Below, one piece after another: positions 26,969 through 36,193 of a stretch of DNA of 64,000 nt. Location: assembly GCF_031455095.1 (NCBI RefSeq), contig NZ_JAVDSB010000002.1:620001-684000 (forward strand). The letters are read 5' to 3'. Each line of letters starts with the position of its first letter. The first letter of the stretch is position 1. The stretch is from Paenibacillus_E qinlingensis_A. GTDB taxonomy: Bacteria > Bacillota > Bacilli > Paenibacillales > NBRC-103111. The translations under genes were made by a program, and so were the position numbers. The notes under the pieces are model-generated. The model was not told the DNA's origin. It ran no database searches and was given only the letters and a program-made list of their open reading frames with translations.

Positions 26969-28558
26969 TTACTTTTTATAAGCTTGCATTGCTCTGTAAA
27001 TTTTCACATTTTCGTCCATAATAGCCTGCCCGCCTGCAGCCATGTATTCTGCAACCAGTTTATCGTACAAGGCATCGAATTCTGCCGGTTTACAGTTGAT
27101 CAACTGATCCGTCATAAGTTTGCCCATATCCCCCAGTGTTTTACTAAACTTAATACTGGACTCATTCGGCGTATCATAGAAGAAGGCGGTATAAGTATCC
27201 GTTGTATTGATTTTGTAGGATTGTTCTGCAACAGCTTCGAGGCCAGGAGCCGATGCAGCTAGCGCCTTAATATTCTTCTGCTGGTCGCCAAGTTCGGCGC
27301 CATTGACAACCAAGGTATAATCCAAATTGAGATAGGACGTTTGCAAATTGTCCCCTGTTTGAGCAATAACTTGTGGAATGCCATTCACCATCTTGTGATT
27401 TACGCCTTCCTGACCGTATTGGAGGAAGAATAAGTTTTTCGGGTCGGACATCCAATTTAAATATTTAATGGCCAACTCTGCATTTTTACTCGACTTAGGA
27501 ATAATGACATTGACGCCATTTTCGTTATAAGCGAGCTTCTTGTATTTCCCTTCATAATTTTTGAAAATATCAATTGGCACTAAATTGGCAGTAGGCACAT
27601 TAGCTTTTAATGGCTCACTAATATTTTGTCTTAATGGATAATCCCAGTTCGCACCGAAGAATCCTGCTTTTCCGTTGGTTACATCTGCATCTGCTTGCTT
27701 CCCTGTTTTGTCGAGAGCAAAATCCTTGCTAATTAATTTCTCATTGTAGAGTTTGTTGAGGAACTTAAGTTCCTCTTTGTTGCCAGGTTTTAGCCAGCTT
27801 GGCATTGTAACGAATTCTTCATCTGTTTGTTTCCCCCAGAAAGACTCGGCTAAATTTCCAAAGTTGTAATTACTCCCCGTCGCCACTACCCAAGGAACAA
27901 CGCCATTGACGCCTCCTGGATTTTTATCACGGAATGCAATTAATGTATTATACAATTCATCTCTATTCGTAGGAACTGGCATCCCTAATTTATCCAGCCA
28001 ATCCTTTCTTATGAACAGGCCACCCCATGCTAGTGAAGTCCTTTTCGCAGGAATTGCCACTTGCTTCCCCTCAAAAACGCCATAAGAAAGTACTGTTTTG
28101 CCCAGATAATTCATTAATTCCTTGCCATGCTTAGCCAATAGATCATTCAGTTCAACAATACCCTTCGATTTGGCGTATCTGGATACGGTTGGGCTGTCAT
28201 AAGTAAATGAAATATCCGGTGCATCACCAGCTGCCATCAATACATTGAGCTTATCAACTTCCTGTGATCTGGGCACTGGAACAAATTTCACAATCGCATT
28301 ATTCGCTTTTCCAAAACTATCATTTATGTACCTGGTCCATGTGTTATTGTTTAAATCTGGCTGTCCCTGAATCCCTCTATCAAATACTTCAACTGTTAAA
28401 GTAACAGGCGGGCCTGAAGGCGTCGCCGCTGCCGTTGGTGCAGCTGTTGCTGCTGCTGTTGACTTGCTATCTGTATTCGAATCGCTTCCGCAGCCTGCCA
28501 ATGCACTGATTAAAAGTGTTGAAACCGGTAATAAAGTCAGCATTCTCTTGAAATTCAT
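26969..28558 (-). CDS. ABC transporter substrate-binding lipoprotein (LplA-like), copy 2
   Basis: The 529-residue lipoprotein has lipobox ISALAGC, an Ala/Thr/Pro linker and a binding-protein fold (LTVEVFDRGIQGQ, PDISFTYD). It is nearly identical over its length to the protein at 34475-36067. GGAAGAGG precedes the ATG. Unlike the other copy it has no permease genes upstream, only a permease remnant at 28637-28705, so it probably works with the permeases at 36194-38031. Confidence 0.9.
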   Translation of the reverse strand: MNFKRMLTLLPVSTLLISALAGCGSDSNTDSKSTAAATAAPTAAATPSGPPVTLTVEVFDRGIQGQPDLNNNTWTRYINDSFGKANNAIVKFVPVPRSQEVDKLNVLMAAGDAPDISFTYDSPTVSRYAKSKGIVELNDLLAKHGKELMNYLGKTVLSYGVFEGKQVAIPAKRTSLAWGGLFIRKDWLDKLGMPVPTNRDELYNTLIAFRDKNPGGVNGVVPWVVATGSNYNFGNLAESFWGKQTDEEFVTMPSWLKPGNKEELKFLNKLYNEKLISKDFALDKTGKQADADVTNGKAGFFGANWDYPLRQNISEPLKANVPTANLVPIDIFKNYEGKYKKLAYNENGVNVIIPKSSKNAELAIKYLNWMSDPKNLFFLQYGQEGVNHKMVNGIPQVIAQTGDNLQTSYLNLDYTLVVNGAELGDQQKNIKALAASAPGLEAVAEQSYKINTTDTYTAFFYDTPNESSIKFSKTLGDMGKLMTDQLINCKPAEFDALYDKLVAEYMAAGGQAIMDENVKIYRAMQAYKK

Positions 28559-28636
28559 GTTTAACCTCTTCCTTCGTTTTTTTTCGCATGAGACTCCCTT
28601 TACTGCCTTGAAACCATTACCTATATTTCTTAATGA

Positions 28637-28705
28637 GTACGGTAACCACCACCTTTCTTATCACAAGAATTCCCAGTTCACTGCACTTATTCATAGCTGC
28701 CGATT
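28637..28705 (-). pseudogene. Remnant of a permease gene with internal deletion
   Basis: The minus strand keeps AATCGGCA...GTGCAGTGAACTNGGAATTCT, matching the EAA-loop region (CSELGILV) of the permease gene at 36194-37066 near 36530. It then jumps to GAAAGGTGGTGGTT, which in the intact copy lies after the permease stop (near 36170). A deletion therefore removed the rest of the permease from this duplicate. Confidence 0.7.
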
Positions 28706-28720
28706 TTAAATCGATTTAAA
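28705..28720. promoter_or_regulatory. LacI-type operator TTTAAATCGATTTAAA
   Basis: A perfect copy of the island palindrome, about 145 bases before the binding-protein gene at 26969. Confidence 0.75.
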
Positions 28721-28730
28721 TTAGAAAAAG

Positions 28731-28776
28731 AGATTGCATAGGACTCTTATGTCATGCTACAAATCCTATGCAATCT
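28731..28776 (-). terminator. Terminator after the 579-residue hydrolase gene
   Basis: AGATTGCATAGGA pairs with TCCTATGCAATCT and is related to the terminators at 19036 and 31254. A run of T follows on the minus strand just before the operator. Confidence 0.75.
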
Positions 28777-28809
28777 TCATTTTTTCTAAACTTGCCTTTC
28801 AAAGATCAT

Positions 28810-30549
28810 TTATTGCTTTGTTAATGTAAACTTATCAAAGGCAAGGTTGTAGCTTGAACTCAAACCATTTTTACCTGTGACCCTAAACTCCAGCGTCTGG
28901 TTTCCTGCTGTAGAGAAAGTCACGTTTCCATAATCTGCATCAAAGTAGAGGAAGGGTCCGTATAAATCAACCGTACTTCCTTTCGCGACATTATTCACGT
29001 ATAACTGTGATACGCCTCTGTTGCCTTCCTTTTTCAGTAAGGCTTTCATATTATACGTTCCTGCTACTGGTACATTTACGGTATATCTTACCCAATCACC
29101 TACCGCAGTGGCTGCATATGTTGTTCCTGAACCTCCTGATGCCTGAGCTTCTGAATATACGTTATGGCTTTTTCCAGAATTGGTCTGGGAAAGCGATTCT
29201 GCCTGATACTCATACGTAGTCCCCGGAGTTATTCTAGCGATATAGGCCGAATCAATTCCCATAGTCGGCAAGGTGATCGATACAGAATTATTCGAAACCG
29301 TATAATTACCATCGAGTACAATGTTTGTACCATGTTGTTCTAAACCAAGTGTATTCCCTACGGATTCAACTCTTACATTAACCTTTCCTGTATTCTGAAG
29401 GTATGAAGGAATATTATTCAGTTGCAAGGTTGTCGTATAACTAACACTATCACTCGGATTTCCCAAGAGGACAATTGATTTTTTTGTTGTGCTGTCTGTG
29501 GTCGCAAAAGCCTCAACCTGATTAATGTTTTGACTGGTTTGTACCTTTCTGCCCGTAGCCTTTGAATACCAATAATACAGATACCAGCGACCTGTTGGCA
29601 GAGCCAATGTATTCTTATCTGCTAATTCGTCCAAACCTGCTTTAAAGTTGGGATCATCACCTTGCCATTGATCATTTCCCTTAAGACCGTAAATCATTCC
29701 GTGTTTCTGCGATCTTTCCAGCCTTGCGATGTTTGCTACGGATAAACCCGGATCGTAGCCCTGGTTTATGCCAATATTGCCAGGTCCTTGATACTCGGTA
29801 ACAGATAAGGGCATTGGTGTAATCCCATTTGCAAGCATCCAATTCTTGATCTCCAGTGAATGACCCTCAATATCATCCGGGGTACCACTTAGTTCATGCC
29901 AGCTCAGTATATCCGGAAGGCAATTGTTCGCTTTACAATAGGTCAGGAAGTCCTTCATTCTAGTCGAATTGTATACCGCCCATTCAGGAGCCTGGACCTT
30001 GGCATTTGGATTCCAAGCTTTTATTACGTTATAAGCTCTCCTATGCGTCTCATAGAATCCGGCTAAATTGCCTGAAAATTGGAGATCTGGCTCATTCCAT
30101 GTTATCCATGAATACACATCAAAATTATTTTGTGTTGCCTCATCCAAATAGTCTTGAACAAAGTTTTCCCAATCCGCATAGTTGCCTCCGGGCTTTGCTC
30201 CATAAACATCTGTATAGCCATAATACGTACCTATCATAATTTTTGCACCTGTAGCCTTGACACGGTTATAGGTAGTGGGATCAAATAGGCTCGGCAAGAT
30301 CGCATGGTGGGGAGCACCTCTAACGGCCCTAATTGCTAAACTATTAATTAGTTTTTGATTCGGATAGACAGGTCCGATTCCATGTAGATAACCACTTGCC
30401 AATTGAGATGCTGCCCCCCAGTCTACGGAATAGTCAATGGTTACAGTAGTGGACGTAGCAGCAACTGCAGCTGAAGGCAGCGTACCAATCAGCAACGTTA
30501 ACACGAGAAAAAAGAGCACAATGAACTTTTTCTTACTTTTGATCATCAT
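28810..30549 (-). CDS. Secreted GH39-like hydrolase, short form
   Basis: The 579-residue protein has a signal peptide (about 1-30), one clan GH-A catalytic domain (about 35-445) and one C-terminal carbohydrate-binding domain (about 450-579). Acid/base Glu153 (TWNEPDLQ) and nucleophile Glu252 (TEYQG) are 99 residues apart, the same spacing as in both paralogues. It lacks the CBM35, cadherin-like and SLH parts, so it should be released from the cell. GGAGATG precedes the ATG. Operators and a permease N-terminal remnant lie upstream. Confidence 0.88.
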   Translation of the reverse strand: MMIKSKKKFIVLFFLVLTLLIGTLPSAAVAATSTTVTIDYSVDWGAASQLASGYLHGIGPVYPNQKLINSLAIRAVRGAPHHAILPSLFDPTTYNRVKATGAKIMIGTYYGYTDVYGAKPGGNYADWENFVQDYLDEATQNNFDVYSWITWNEPDLQFSGNLAGFYETHRRAYNVIKAWNPNAKVQAPEWAVYNSTRMKDFLTYCKANNCLPDILSWHELSGTPDDIEGHSLEIKNWMLANGITPMPLSVTEYQGPGNIGINQGYDPGLSVANIARLERSQKHGMIYGLKGNDQWQGDDPNFKAGLDELADKNTLALPTGRWYLYYWYSKATGRKVQTSQNINQVEAFATTDSTTKKSIVLLGNPSDSVSYTTTLQLNNIPSYLQNTGKVNVRVESVGNTLGLEQHGTNIVLDGNYTVSNNSVSITLPTMGIDSAYIARITPGTTYEYQAESLSQTNSGKSHNVYSEAQASGGSGTTYAATAVGDWVRYTVNVPVAGTYNMKALLKKEGNRGVSQLYVNNVAKGSTVDLYGPFLYFDADYGNVTFSTAGNQTLEFRVTGKNGLSSSYNLAFDKFTLTKQ

Positions 30550-30717
30550 TCACATCTCCTTTATCATTTAATTTCAAGTTAAACGCACTCAAGCAAATCC
30601 TCCTTTCCATTATTTCAGTTGTTCCTTGGAAAAATGGCATGGTCCTGCTATTGCCACCAACGAAGAATTACTGATTTTATTGCACTCGAATGCGAATAAT
30701 ATCAAAATTAAATTTCT

Positions 30718-30765
30718 TCAGTGCAATTTGGTTCCATGCGCGGATTCATCTAAAAGCGCTTTCAT
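30718..30765 (-). pseudogene. N-terminal remnant of an LplB-like permease
   Basis: The minus strand encodes MKALLDESAHGTKLH and then stops; the intact permease at 37081-38031 begins MKALINDYGNSIKLT. The leader AAAAGAGATGATT is shared as well, and an operator follows upstream in both. This is the start of a duplicated permease gene whose remainder is gone. Confidence 0.65.
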
Positions 30766-30841
30766 TTTAATCATCTCTTTTCTCATTAAGAATCGATTAA
30801 TATACTTTTCAGCGGTTTTAAATTAATCATTGAGTTTAGCT

Positions 30842-30857
30842 TTTAAATCGATTTAAA
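30842..30857. promoter_or_regulatory. LacI-type operator TTTAAATCGATTTAAA
   Basis: A perfect copy upstream of the permease remnant and the hydrolase gene at 28810. Confidence 0.75.
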
Positions 30858-30911
30858 TTTATTCCGAAAAAACTTCTATGCTTTATCAGTACGCTTTTAG
30901 TAGCTGAGCAT

Positions 30912-30947
30912 GGTGAAGGTGAAGGTGAAGGTGAAGGTGAAGGTGAG
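30912..30947. repeat. Hexanucleotide tandem repeat (GGTGAA)x6
   Basis: Five perfect GGTGAA units are followed by GGTGAG. It lies between two operators and could vary in length by slippage. Confidence 0.85.
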
Positions 30948-31030
30948 TATTCACATGGTTATAGGTATTGGAAATGATAAATGAGGCGAGTTTGGTTTTC
31001 TTATCTCATAGACTATGGCCAATTTGTTGA

Positions 31031-31046
31031 TTTAAATCGATTTAAA
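31031..31046. promoter_or_regulatory. LacI-type operator TTTAAATCGATTTAAA
   Basis: A perfect copy 174 bases from the site at 30857. Two sites in one control region again suggest looping. Confidence 0.75.
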
Positions 31047-31253
31047 TCCCTATAATTAAATAATAAACGATTTCCCTTATTTTGTAAATACTTTTTTTGG
31101 TACGCATGACCTATCCCACCACTGAGATTGGCTACACTAGGCGTTCGCTAGCCCTGATCGGACTTTCACCCTATAGTTCCCCCTGAGGGACGAACCCACA
31201 TAAAAAAATCGCCAACGATATGACGATGTTACTGAAAAATATGAGAATAGGAC

Positions 31254-31300
31254 AGATTGAATAGGATTTACTATGTTATTATGCAAATCCTATTCAATCT
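31254..31300 (-). terminator. Terminator after the 1018-residue hydrolase gene
   Basis: AGATTGAATAGGATTT pairs with AAATCCTATTCAATCT. It shares its sequence with the terminators at 19036 and 28731, with compensating changes (C to A and G to T) in the stem. Confidence 0.8.
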
Positions 31301-31333
31301 CTTTTGTCTATAACTTATCTTTCAAATGCTAAT

Positions 31334-34300
31334 TTATTGTTTTGTTACTGTAAACTTATCAAATGCAAGGTTGTAGTTCGAACTTGAACCATTCTTGCCC
31401 GTGACTCTAAACTCCAGTGTCTGATTGCCAGCTGTTGAGAACGTCACATTGCCATAATCTGCGTCAAAGTAGAGGAAGGGACCGTATAGATCAACCGTAC
31501 TTCCTTGAGCCGCATTATTCACGTATAACTGTGATATGCCTCTGTTGCCTTCCTTTTTCAGTAAGGCTTTTATGTTATACGTTCCTGCTATCGGTACATT
31601 AATCGTATATTTTACCCAGTCTCCTACTGCATTGGCTGCATAGGTTGTTCCTGAGCCTCCTGATGCTTGAGCTTCTGAATATATACTGTGGGTTTTTCCG
31701 GAATTGGTTTGGGAAAGCGATTCTGCCTGGAACTCGTAGGTAGTCCCTGGCGTAATTTTAACGATATATGCCGTATCAATTCCCATACTCGGCAAGGAAA
31801 TAGATACAGAATTATTCGTAACCGTATAATTACCATCGAGTAATATCGATGTTCCTTGCTCTGCTAAACCATTGTTATTGCCGACAGATTCAACTCTAAT
31901 ATTAACTTTTCCCGCATTTTGAAGGTACGCTGGTATGTTATTTAATTGCAACGGTGTATCATAACTAACAATATCATTCGGATTTCCCAGAAGCACGATT
32001 GATTTTTTCGCTGTGCTGTCGGTGGTCGCGAAAGCCTCAACCTGATCATTATTTTGAATGGTTTTCACCTTTCTGCCCGTAGCCTTTGCATACCAATAGT
32101 ACATATACCAGCGACTTGTAGGCTGAGACAATGTATTAATATCTGCTAATTCGTCCAAACCTGCTTTAAAGTTTGGATCATCACCTTGCCACTGATCATT
32201 CCCCTTAAGGCCATAAATCAGACCGTTTTGCTGTGATCTTTCTAGCCTTGCGATGTTTGCAACGGATAAACCTGGATCATGCCCTTGGTTTACACCAACC
32301 TCGCCTACTCCTTGATACTCGGTAACAGCTAATGGCATTGGCGTGATCCCGTTTGCAAGCATCCAGTTCTTTATCTCCAGTGTATGACCTTCAATATCAT
32401 CTGGGGTACCACTCAATTCATGCCAGCTCAAAATATCTGGTAAGCAATTATTCGCTTTACAATAGGTCAGGAAGTCCTTCATTCTATCCGAATTGTATAC
32501 TGCCCATTCAGGTGCCTGAACCTTGGCATTTGGATTCCAAGCTTTTATTACGTTGTAAGCTCTCTTATGCGTCTCTTTGAATCCAGCTATATTGCCTGAC
32601 CATTGAAGATCTGGCTCGTTCCATGTAATCCATGAATACACATCAAAATTATTTTGTGTAGCTTCATCCAGATAATCCTGCACGAAGTTTTCCCATGCCA
32701 CATAGTCTCCTCCGGGCTTTGCTCCTCCATTGACATCTGTATAACCATAATACGTACCGATCATAATATTTGCTCCCGTGGCCTTAACACGGTTATAGGT
32801 CGTGGGATCAAAAAGACTTGGTAAAATCGCATGGTGAGGGGCTCCTCTAACAGCCCTCACGGCTAAAGAATTAATTAACTTTTGATCCGGATAGACAGGA
32901 CCAATCCCATGTAGGAAGCCGCTTGCCAATTGATTGGCAGCTCCCGAGTCTACGGAATAATCAATGGTTACAGCAGTTGAACGCGCAACATCTGTAATTT
33001 GATAAACGCTCAACTTGTCAATATTAGCTCCGTTACTACCGTTTGTGGTCAATTTTATTGTATTATTACCAGCATTCAGGTTAACCTTTTTTAATGTGCT
33101 TCCCCAAGTTGTCCAAGTAGAGGTAGCCGGGAAAGATAGTGCGCTTGTAACTAGGGTGTTGTTCACTTTCAATTCTAGAGGTCTATCCGTTCCAGTCGCG
33201 TTCGCATATCTGAATTCTAATGTGTAGGATCCCGCGTTAGAAGCATTTACTGTCCATTGTATCGAATCCCCTGAGTTGTTAATGTAATCTGCATAGCCAG
33301 TTCCGGTATAACCTGCACTGGAACTAGCAACATTCGCACCTGATAATACCGCATTTTCAGCTTCATAGTCTGTAATTTGAGAAACAATCAGTTTGTCAAT
33401 ATTAGGTCCGTTGCTTCCGTTTGATGTCAACTTAATAGTGTTATTACCCGCATTAAGATTAACAGATGTTGAAATTCTTTCCCAATCTGACCATCCGCCA
33501 GTCACTGGGAATGAAAACGCACTTGTAGCTAAGGTATTATTCACTTTCAATTCTAAAGGTCGATCGACCCCACTTGCGTTAGTATATCTGAATTCCAATG
33601 TGTAGGAACCTGCGATTGGTGCATTTACAGTCCATTGAATTGAATCGCCGGAATTATTATTGAAGTCTGCATAACCAGTTCCGGTATAACCTGCACTGGA
33701 ACCACCTACAGTTACTCCTGTTAGTACAGCATTTTCTGCTTCATATTCTGTAAATACGGGGTTTACTACAACGTTATCAAACTTCGCTGACTGATTGAAT
33801 GTAGAAAATCCGAATTTCCCGTTTGTAAATGACGTATCTGACGCAGTAAGCTTTTGTACCCCGTTTACAAAACCTGATATTGTGCTGCCATTTACGTTGA
33901 TTTTTAAATTATATTCGGTGTCGTTCGTAAGTGCGTTGGATATGGATTGCAGCACGGTCCATGTACCAGCTACTTTTTTCCTGAGAGCGAGGGTTTGATT
34001 AGATGATGTATAAGTAAGATCATAGTAGTTATCAATATCAACAAACCTTGCCATGAGATGTACCGAATTGGTTGAATAACTACCCAATGTTTCTACCTTT
34101 ACATCTGAACTAAATGAATAGTTAGCCCAATTGGCATCTCCAGCTACGCTTCTAGTCGTACCAGTTAGACTACTTTGCCTGTAAACTTTGTTTCCTGCAT
34201 CATTGTAATTCCCCCAAGTTCCGTTTAGAGCTGTCCAATTTCCTGTTGAAGCGCTTTCAAAATTGTCGGAAAAGAGAGCAATTTTTACTATAGACTTGGG

Positions 34301-34390
34301 AGCAGCAAATGCGGCTGAAGGCATCAAACTGATCAGCAAGGTTAACAGCAGTAGAAAGGACGCAACTCGATATTTTTTACTTTTGTACAT
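31334..34390 (-). CDS. Secreted GH39-like hydrolase with two CBM35 domains
   Basis: The 1018-residue protein has a signal peptide (1-30), a concanavalin-like domain (about 35-205), two CBM35-like domains (about 212-335 and 341-465), one catalytic domain (about 470-880) and a C-terminal binding domain (about 885-1018). Acid/base Glu592 and nucleophile Glu691 are both present. It equals the first part of the giant protein and lacks the SLH anchor. I start at 34390 (MYKSKK) because GGGAGAG lies just upstream. It ends an operon after two permeases and a binding protein. Confidence 0.88.
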   Translation of the reverse strand: MYKSKKYRVASFLLLLTLLISLMPSAAFAAPKSIVKIALFSDNFESASTGNWTALNGTWGNYNDAGNKVYRQSSLTGTTRSVAGDANWANYSFSSDVKVETLGSYSTNSVHLMARFVDIDNYYDLTYTSSNQTLALRKKVAGTWTVLQSISNALTNDTEYNLKINVNGSTISGFVNGVQKLTASDTSFTNGKFGFSTFNQSAKFDNVVVNPVFTEYEAENAVLTGVTVGGSSAGYTGTGYADFNNNSGDSIQWTVNAPIAGSYTLEFRYTNASGVDRPLELKVNNTLATSAFSFPVTGGWSDWERISTSVNLNAGNNTIKLTSNGSNGPNIDKLIVSQITDYEAENAVLSGANVASSSAGYTGTGYADYINNSGDSIQWTVNASNAGSYTLEFRYANATGTDRPLELKVNNTLVTSALSFPATSTWTTWGSTLKKVNLNAGNNTIKLTTNGSNGANIDKLSVYQITDVARSTAVTIDYSVDSGAANQLASGFLHGIGPVYPDQKLINSLAVRAVRGAPHHAILPSLFDPTTYNRVKATGANIMIGTYYGYTDVNGGAKPGGDYVAWENFVQDYLDEATQNNFDVYSWITWNEPDLQWSGNIAGFKETHKRAYNVIKAWNPNAKVQAPEWAVYNSDRMKDFLTYCKANNCLPDILSWHELSGTPDDIEGHTLEIKNWMLANGITPMPLAVTEYQGVGEVGVNQGHDPGLSVANIARLERSQQNGLIYGLKGNDQWQGDDPNFKAGLDELADINTLSQPTSRWYMYYWYAKATGRKVKTIQNNDQVEAFATTDSTAKKSIVLLGNPNDIVSYDTPLQLNNIPAYLQNAGKVNIRVESVGNNNGLAEQGTSILLDGNYTVTNNSVSISLPSMGIDTAYIVKITPGTTYEFQAESLSQTNSGKTHSIYSEAQASGGSGTTYAANAVGDWVKYTINVPIAGTYNIKALLKKEGNRGISQLYVNNAAQGSTVDLYGPFLYFDADYGNVTFSTAGNQTLEFRVTGKNGSSSNYNLAFDKFTVTKQ

Positions 34391-34421
34391 AAATATCTCT
34401 CCCGTCATGTTTTATTTAATA

Positions 34422-34454
34422 CCAGAGGAAGCGTTCAAGCTAACGTTCCTCTGG
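34422..34454 (-). terminator. Intercistronic stem-loop between binding protein and hydrolase
   Basis: CCAGAGGAAGCGTT pairs with AACGTTCCTCTGG, leaving one bulged G. It corresponds to the stem-loop at 26898-26927 in the duplicate module. Confidence 0.65.
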
Positions 34455-34474
34455 TATTAAGACTTAATTTCCAA

Positions 34475-36067
34475 TTACTTCTTATACGCTTGCATTGCCC
34501 TGTAAATTTTAATATTTTCGTCCATAACAGCCTGCCCGCCTGCAGCCATATATTCTGCAACCAGTTTATCGTACAAGGCATCGAATTCTGCTGACTTACA
34601 ATTAATCAACTTATCCGTCATGAGTTTGCCCATATCCCCAAGTGTTTTGCCGAACTTAATACTGGACTCATTCGGTGTATCATAGAAGAAAGCGGTATAA
34701 GTATCTGTCGTATTGATTTTGTAGGATTGTTCTGCAACAGCTTCAAGTCCAGGCGCCGATGCAGCTAGAGCCTTAATGTTCTTCTGCTGATCGCCTAGCT
34801 CCGCGCCATTGACAACCAAGGTGTAGTCTAGATTGAGATAGGACGTCTGCAAATTGTCCCCTGTTTGGGCAATCACTTGAGGAATACCATTTACCATTTT
34901 GTGATTTACACCTTCTTGACCGTATTGAAGGAAGAATAAGTTTTTCACATCAGACATCCAGTTTAAATATTTAACGGCCAGTTCGGCATTTTTACTCGAC
35001 TTTGGAATAATGATATTCACGCCATTTTCGTTATACGCATTCTTCTTGAATTTCCCTTCATAATTTTTGAAAACATCAATGGGCACATAGCTAGCCGTAG
35101 GAACATTGGCTTTTAGGGGCTCACTAATATTTTGTCTTAATGGGTAATCCCAGTTTGCACCGAAGAATCCAACTTTTCCGTTAGTTACGTCAGCATCAGC
35201 TTGTTTCGCTGTTTTATCCAGAGCAAAATCTGGCGAAATTAACTTTTCATTGTAGAGTTTGTTAAGGTATTTAAGTGCATCCTTGTTTCCAGGTTTTAGC
35301 CAGTTGGGAGTTGTGTGGAATTCTTCATCTGTTTGTTTCCCCCAGAAAGACTCACTTATATTTCCTAGGTTATAATTCATCCCCGTTGATGCCAATCCCC
35401 ATGGAACAACACCATTGACACCGCCTGGATTCTTGTCGCGGAATGCAATTAACGTATTATACAATTCATCCTTATTCGTAGGAACTGGCATGCCTAATTT
35501 ATCTAGCCAATCCTTTCGAATAAACATACCTATATTGGCTAGTGAAGTCCTTTTGGCAGGAATGGCCATCTGTTTACCATTATAAAGTCCATAAGAAAGT
35601 ACGGTCTTGCCTAGATAGTTCGTTAATTCCTTCCCACTCTTAGCCAATAAATCACTTACATCAGCAATACCATTTGATTTCGCGTATTTGGATACGGTTG
35701 GACCGTCGTAAGTAAACGAAATGTCTGGCGCTTCACCAGCTGCCATTAATACATTCAGCTTATCAATTTCCTGTGACCGGGGTACTGGAACAAACTTTAC
35801 AATCGCGTTATTTGCTTTCCCAAAATTATCATTAATATAGCGGGTCCATGTGTTATTGTTTAAATCCGGCTGTCCCTGAATCCCTCTATCAAATATTTCA
35901 ACCGTTAATGTAACCGGTGGGCCTGAAGGCTTCGCAGCTGCCGTAGGCGCTGAAGTTGGCGCTGCTGTTGATTTGCTCTCTGTCTTCGTATCGCTGCCAC
36001 AGCCTGCCAATGCACTTATCAATAGGGTTGAAACTGGTAATAAAGTTAGCATTTTTTTAAATTTCAT
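34475..36067 (-). CDS. ABC transporter substrate-binding lipoprotein (LplA-like), copy 1
   Basis: The 530-residue lipoprotein starts at ATG 36067 behind GGGAGAGG; the longer frame has no ribosome site. It has lipobox ISALAGC and nearly the same sequence as the protein at 26969-28558 (for example AAGEAPDISFTYD). It is in line with two LplB/LplC-like permeases, forming a complete importer without its own ATPase. Confidence 0.92.
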   Translation of the reverse strand: MKFKKMLTLLPVSTLLISALAGCGSDTKTESKSTAAPTSAPTAAAKPSGPPVTLTVEIFDRGIQGQPDLNNNTWTRYINDNFGKANNAIVKFVPVPRSQEIDKLNVLMAAGEAPDISFTYDGPTVSKYAKSNGIADVSDLLAKSGKELTNYLGKTVLSYGLYNGKQMAIPAKRTSLANIGMFIRKDWLDKLGMPVPTNKDELYNTLIAFRDKNPGGVNGVVPWGLASTGMNYNLGNISESFWGKQTDEEFHTTPNWLKPGNKDALKYLNKLYNEKLISPDFALDKTAKQADADVTNGKVGFFGANWDYPLRQNISEPLKANVPTASYVPIDVFKNYEGKFKKNAYNENGVNIIIPKSSKNAELAVKYLNWMSDVKNLFFLQYGQEGVNHKMVNGIPQVIAQTGDNLQTSYLNLDYTLVVNGAELGDQQKNIKALAASAPGLEAVAEQSYKINTTDTYTAFFYDTPNESSIKFGKTLGDMGKLMTDKLINCKSAEFDALYDKLVAEYMAAGGQAVMDENIKIYRAMQAYKK

Positions 36068-36193
36068 AGTAACCTCTCCCTTAGTATATTGTGCAAGAAC
36101 CTTCCCTTTTTTGACGATGATCATAGCATCCAACTTTCCTAAGACGTACGCAAACCACCACCTTTCATGTGACATCAAGTTCAATGCCAATGA

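Larger units (their letters stand above)
30550..31333. other. Long intergenic region with operators, remnant and repeats
   Basis: This gap of about 780 bases holds a permease N-terminal remnant (30718-30765), two operators (30842, 31031), a six-base tandem repeat (30912-30947) and a terminator (31254-31300). From 31090 to 31200 there is GC-richer sequence (for example ATCGGACTTTCACCC) unlike its surroundings, perhaps an old insertion-sequence scar; I could not identify it. Confidence 0.5.

Noticed and set aside
28810..30549. Possible GH30 or GH5 assignment of the catalytic domain
   Set aside because: The motif context (TWNEPDLQ and TEYQG about 99 residues apart) fits GH39-like enzymes better, though without a profile search this is not decisive.
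30912..30947. CRISPR or regulatory array
   Set aside because: It is a simple six-base tandem repeat without spacers.
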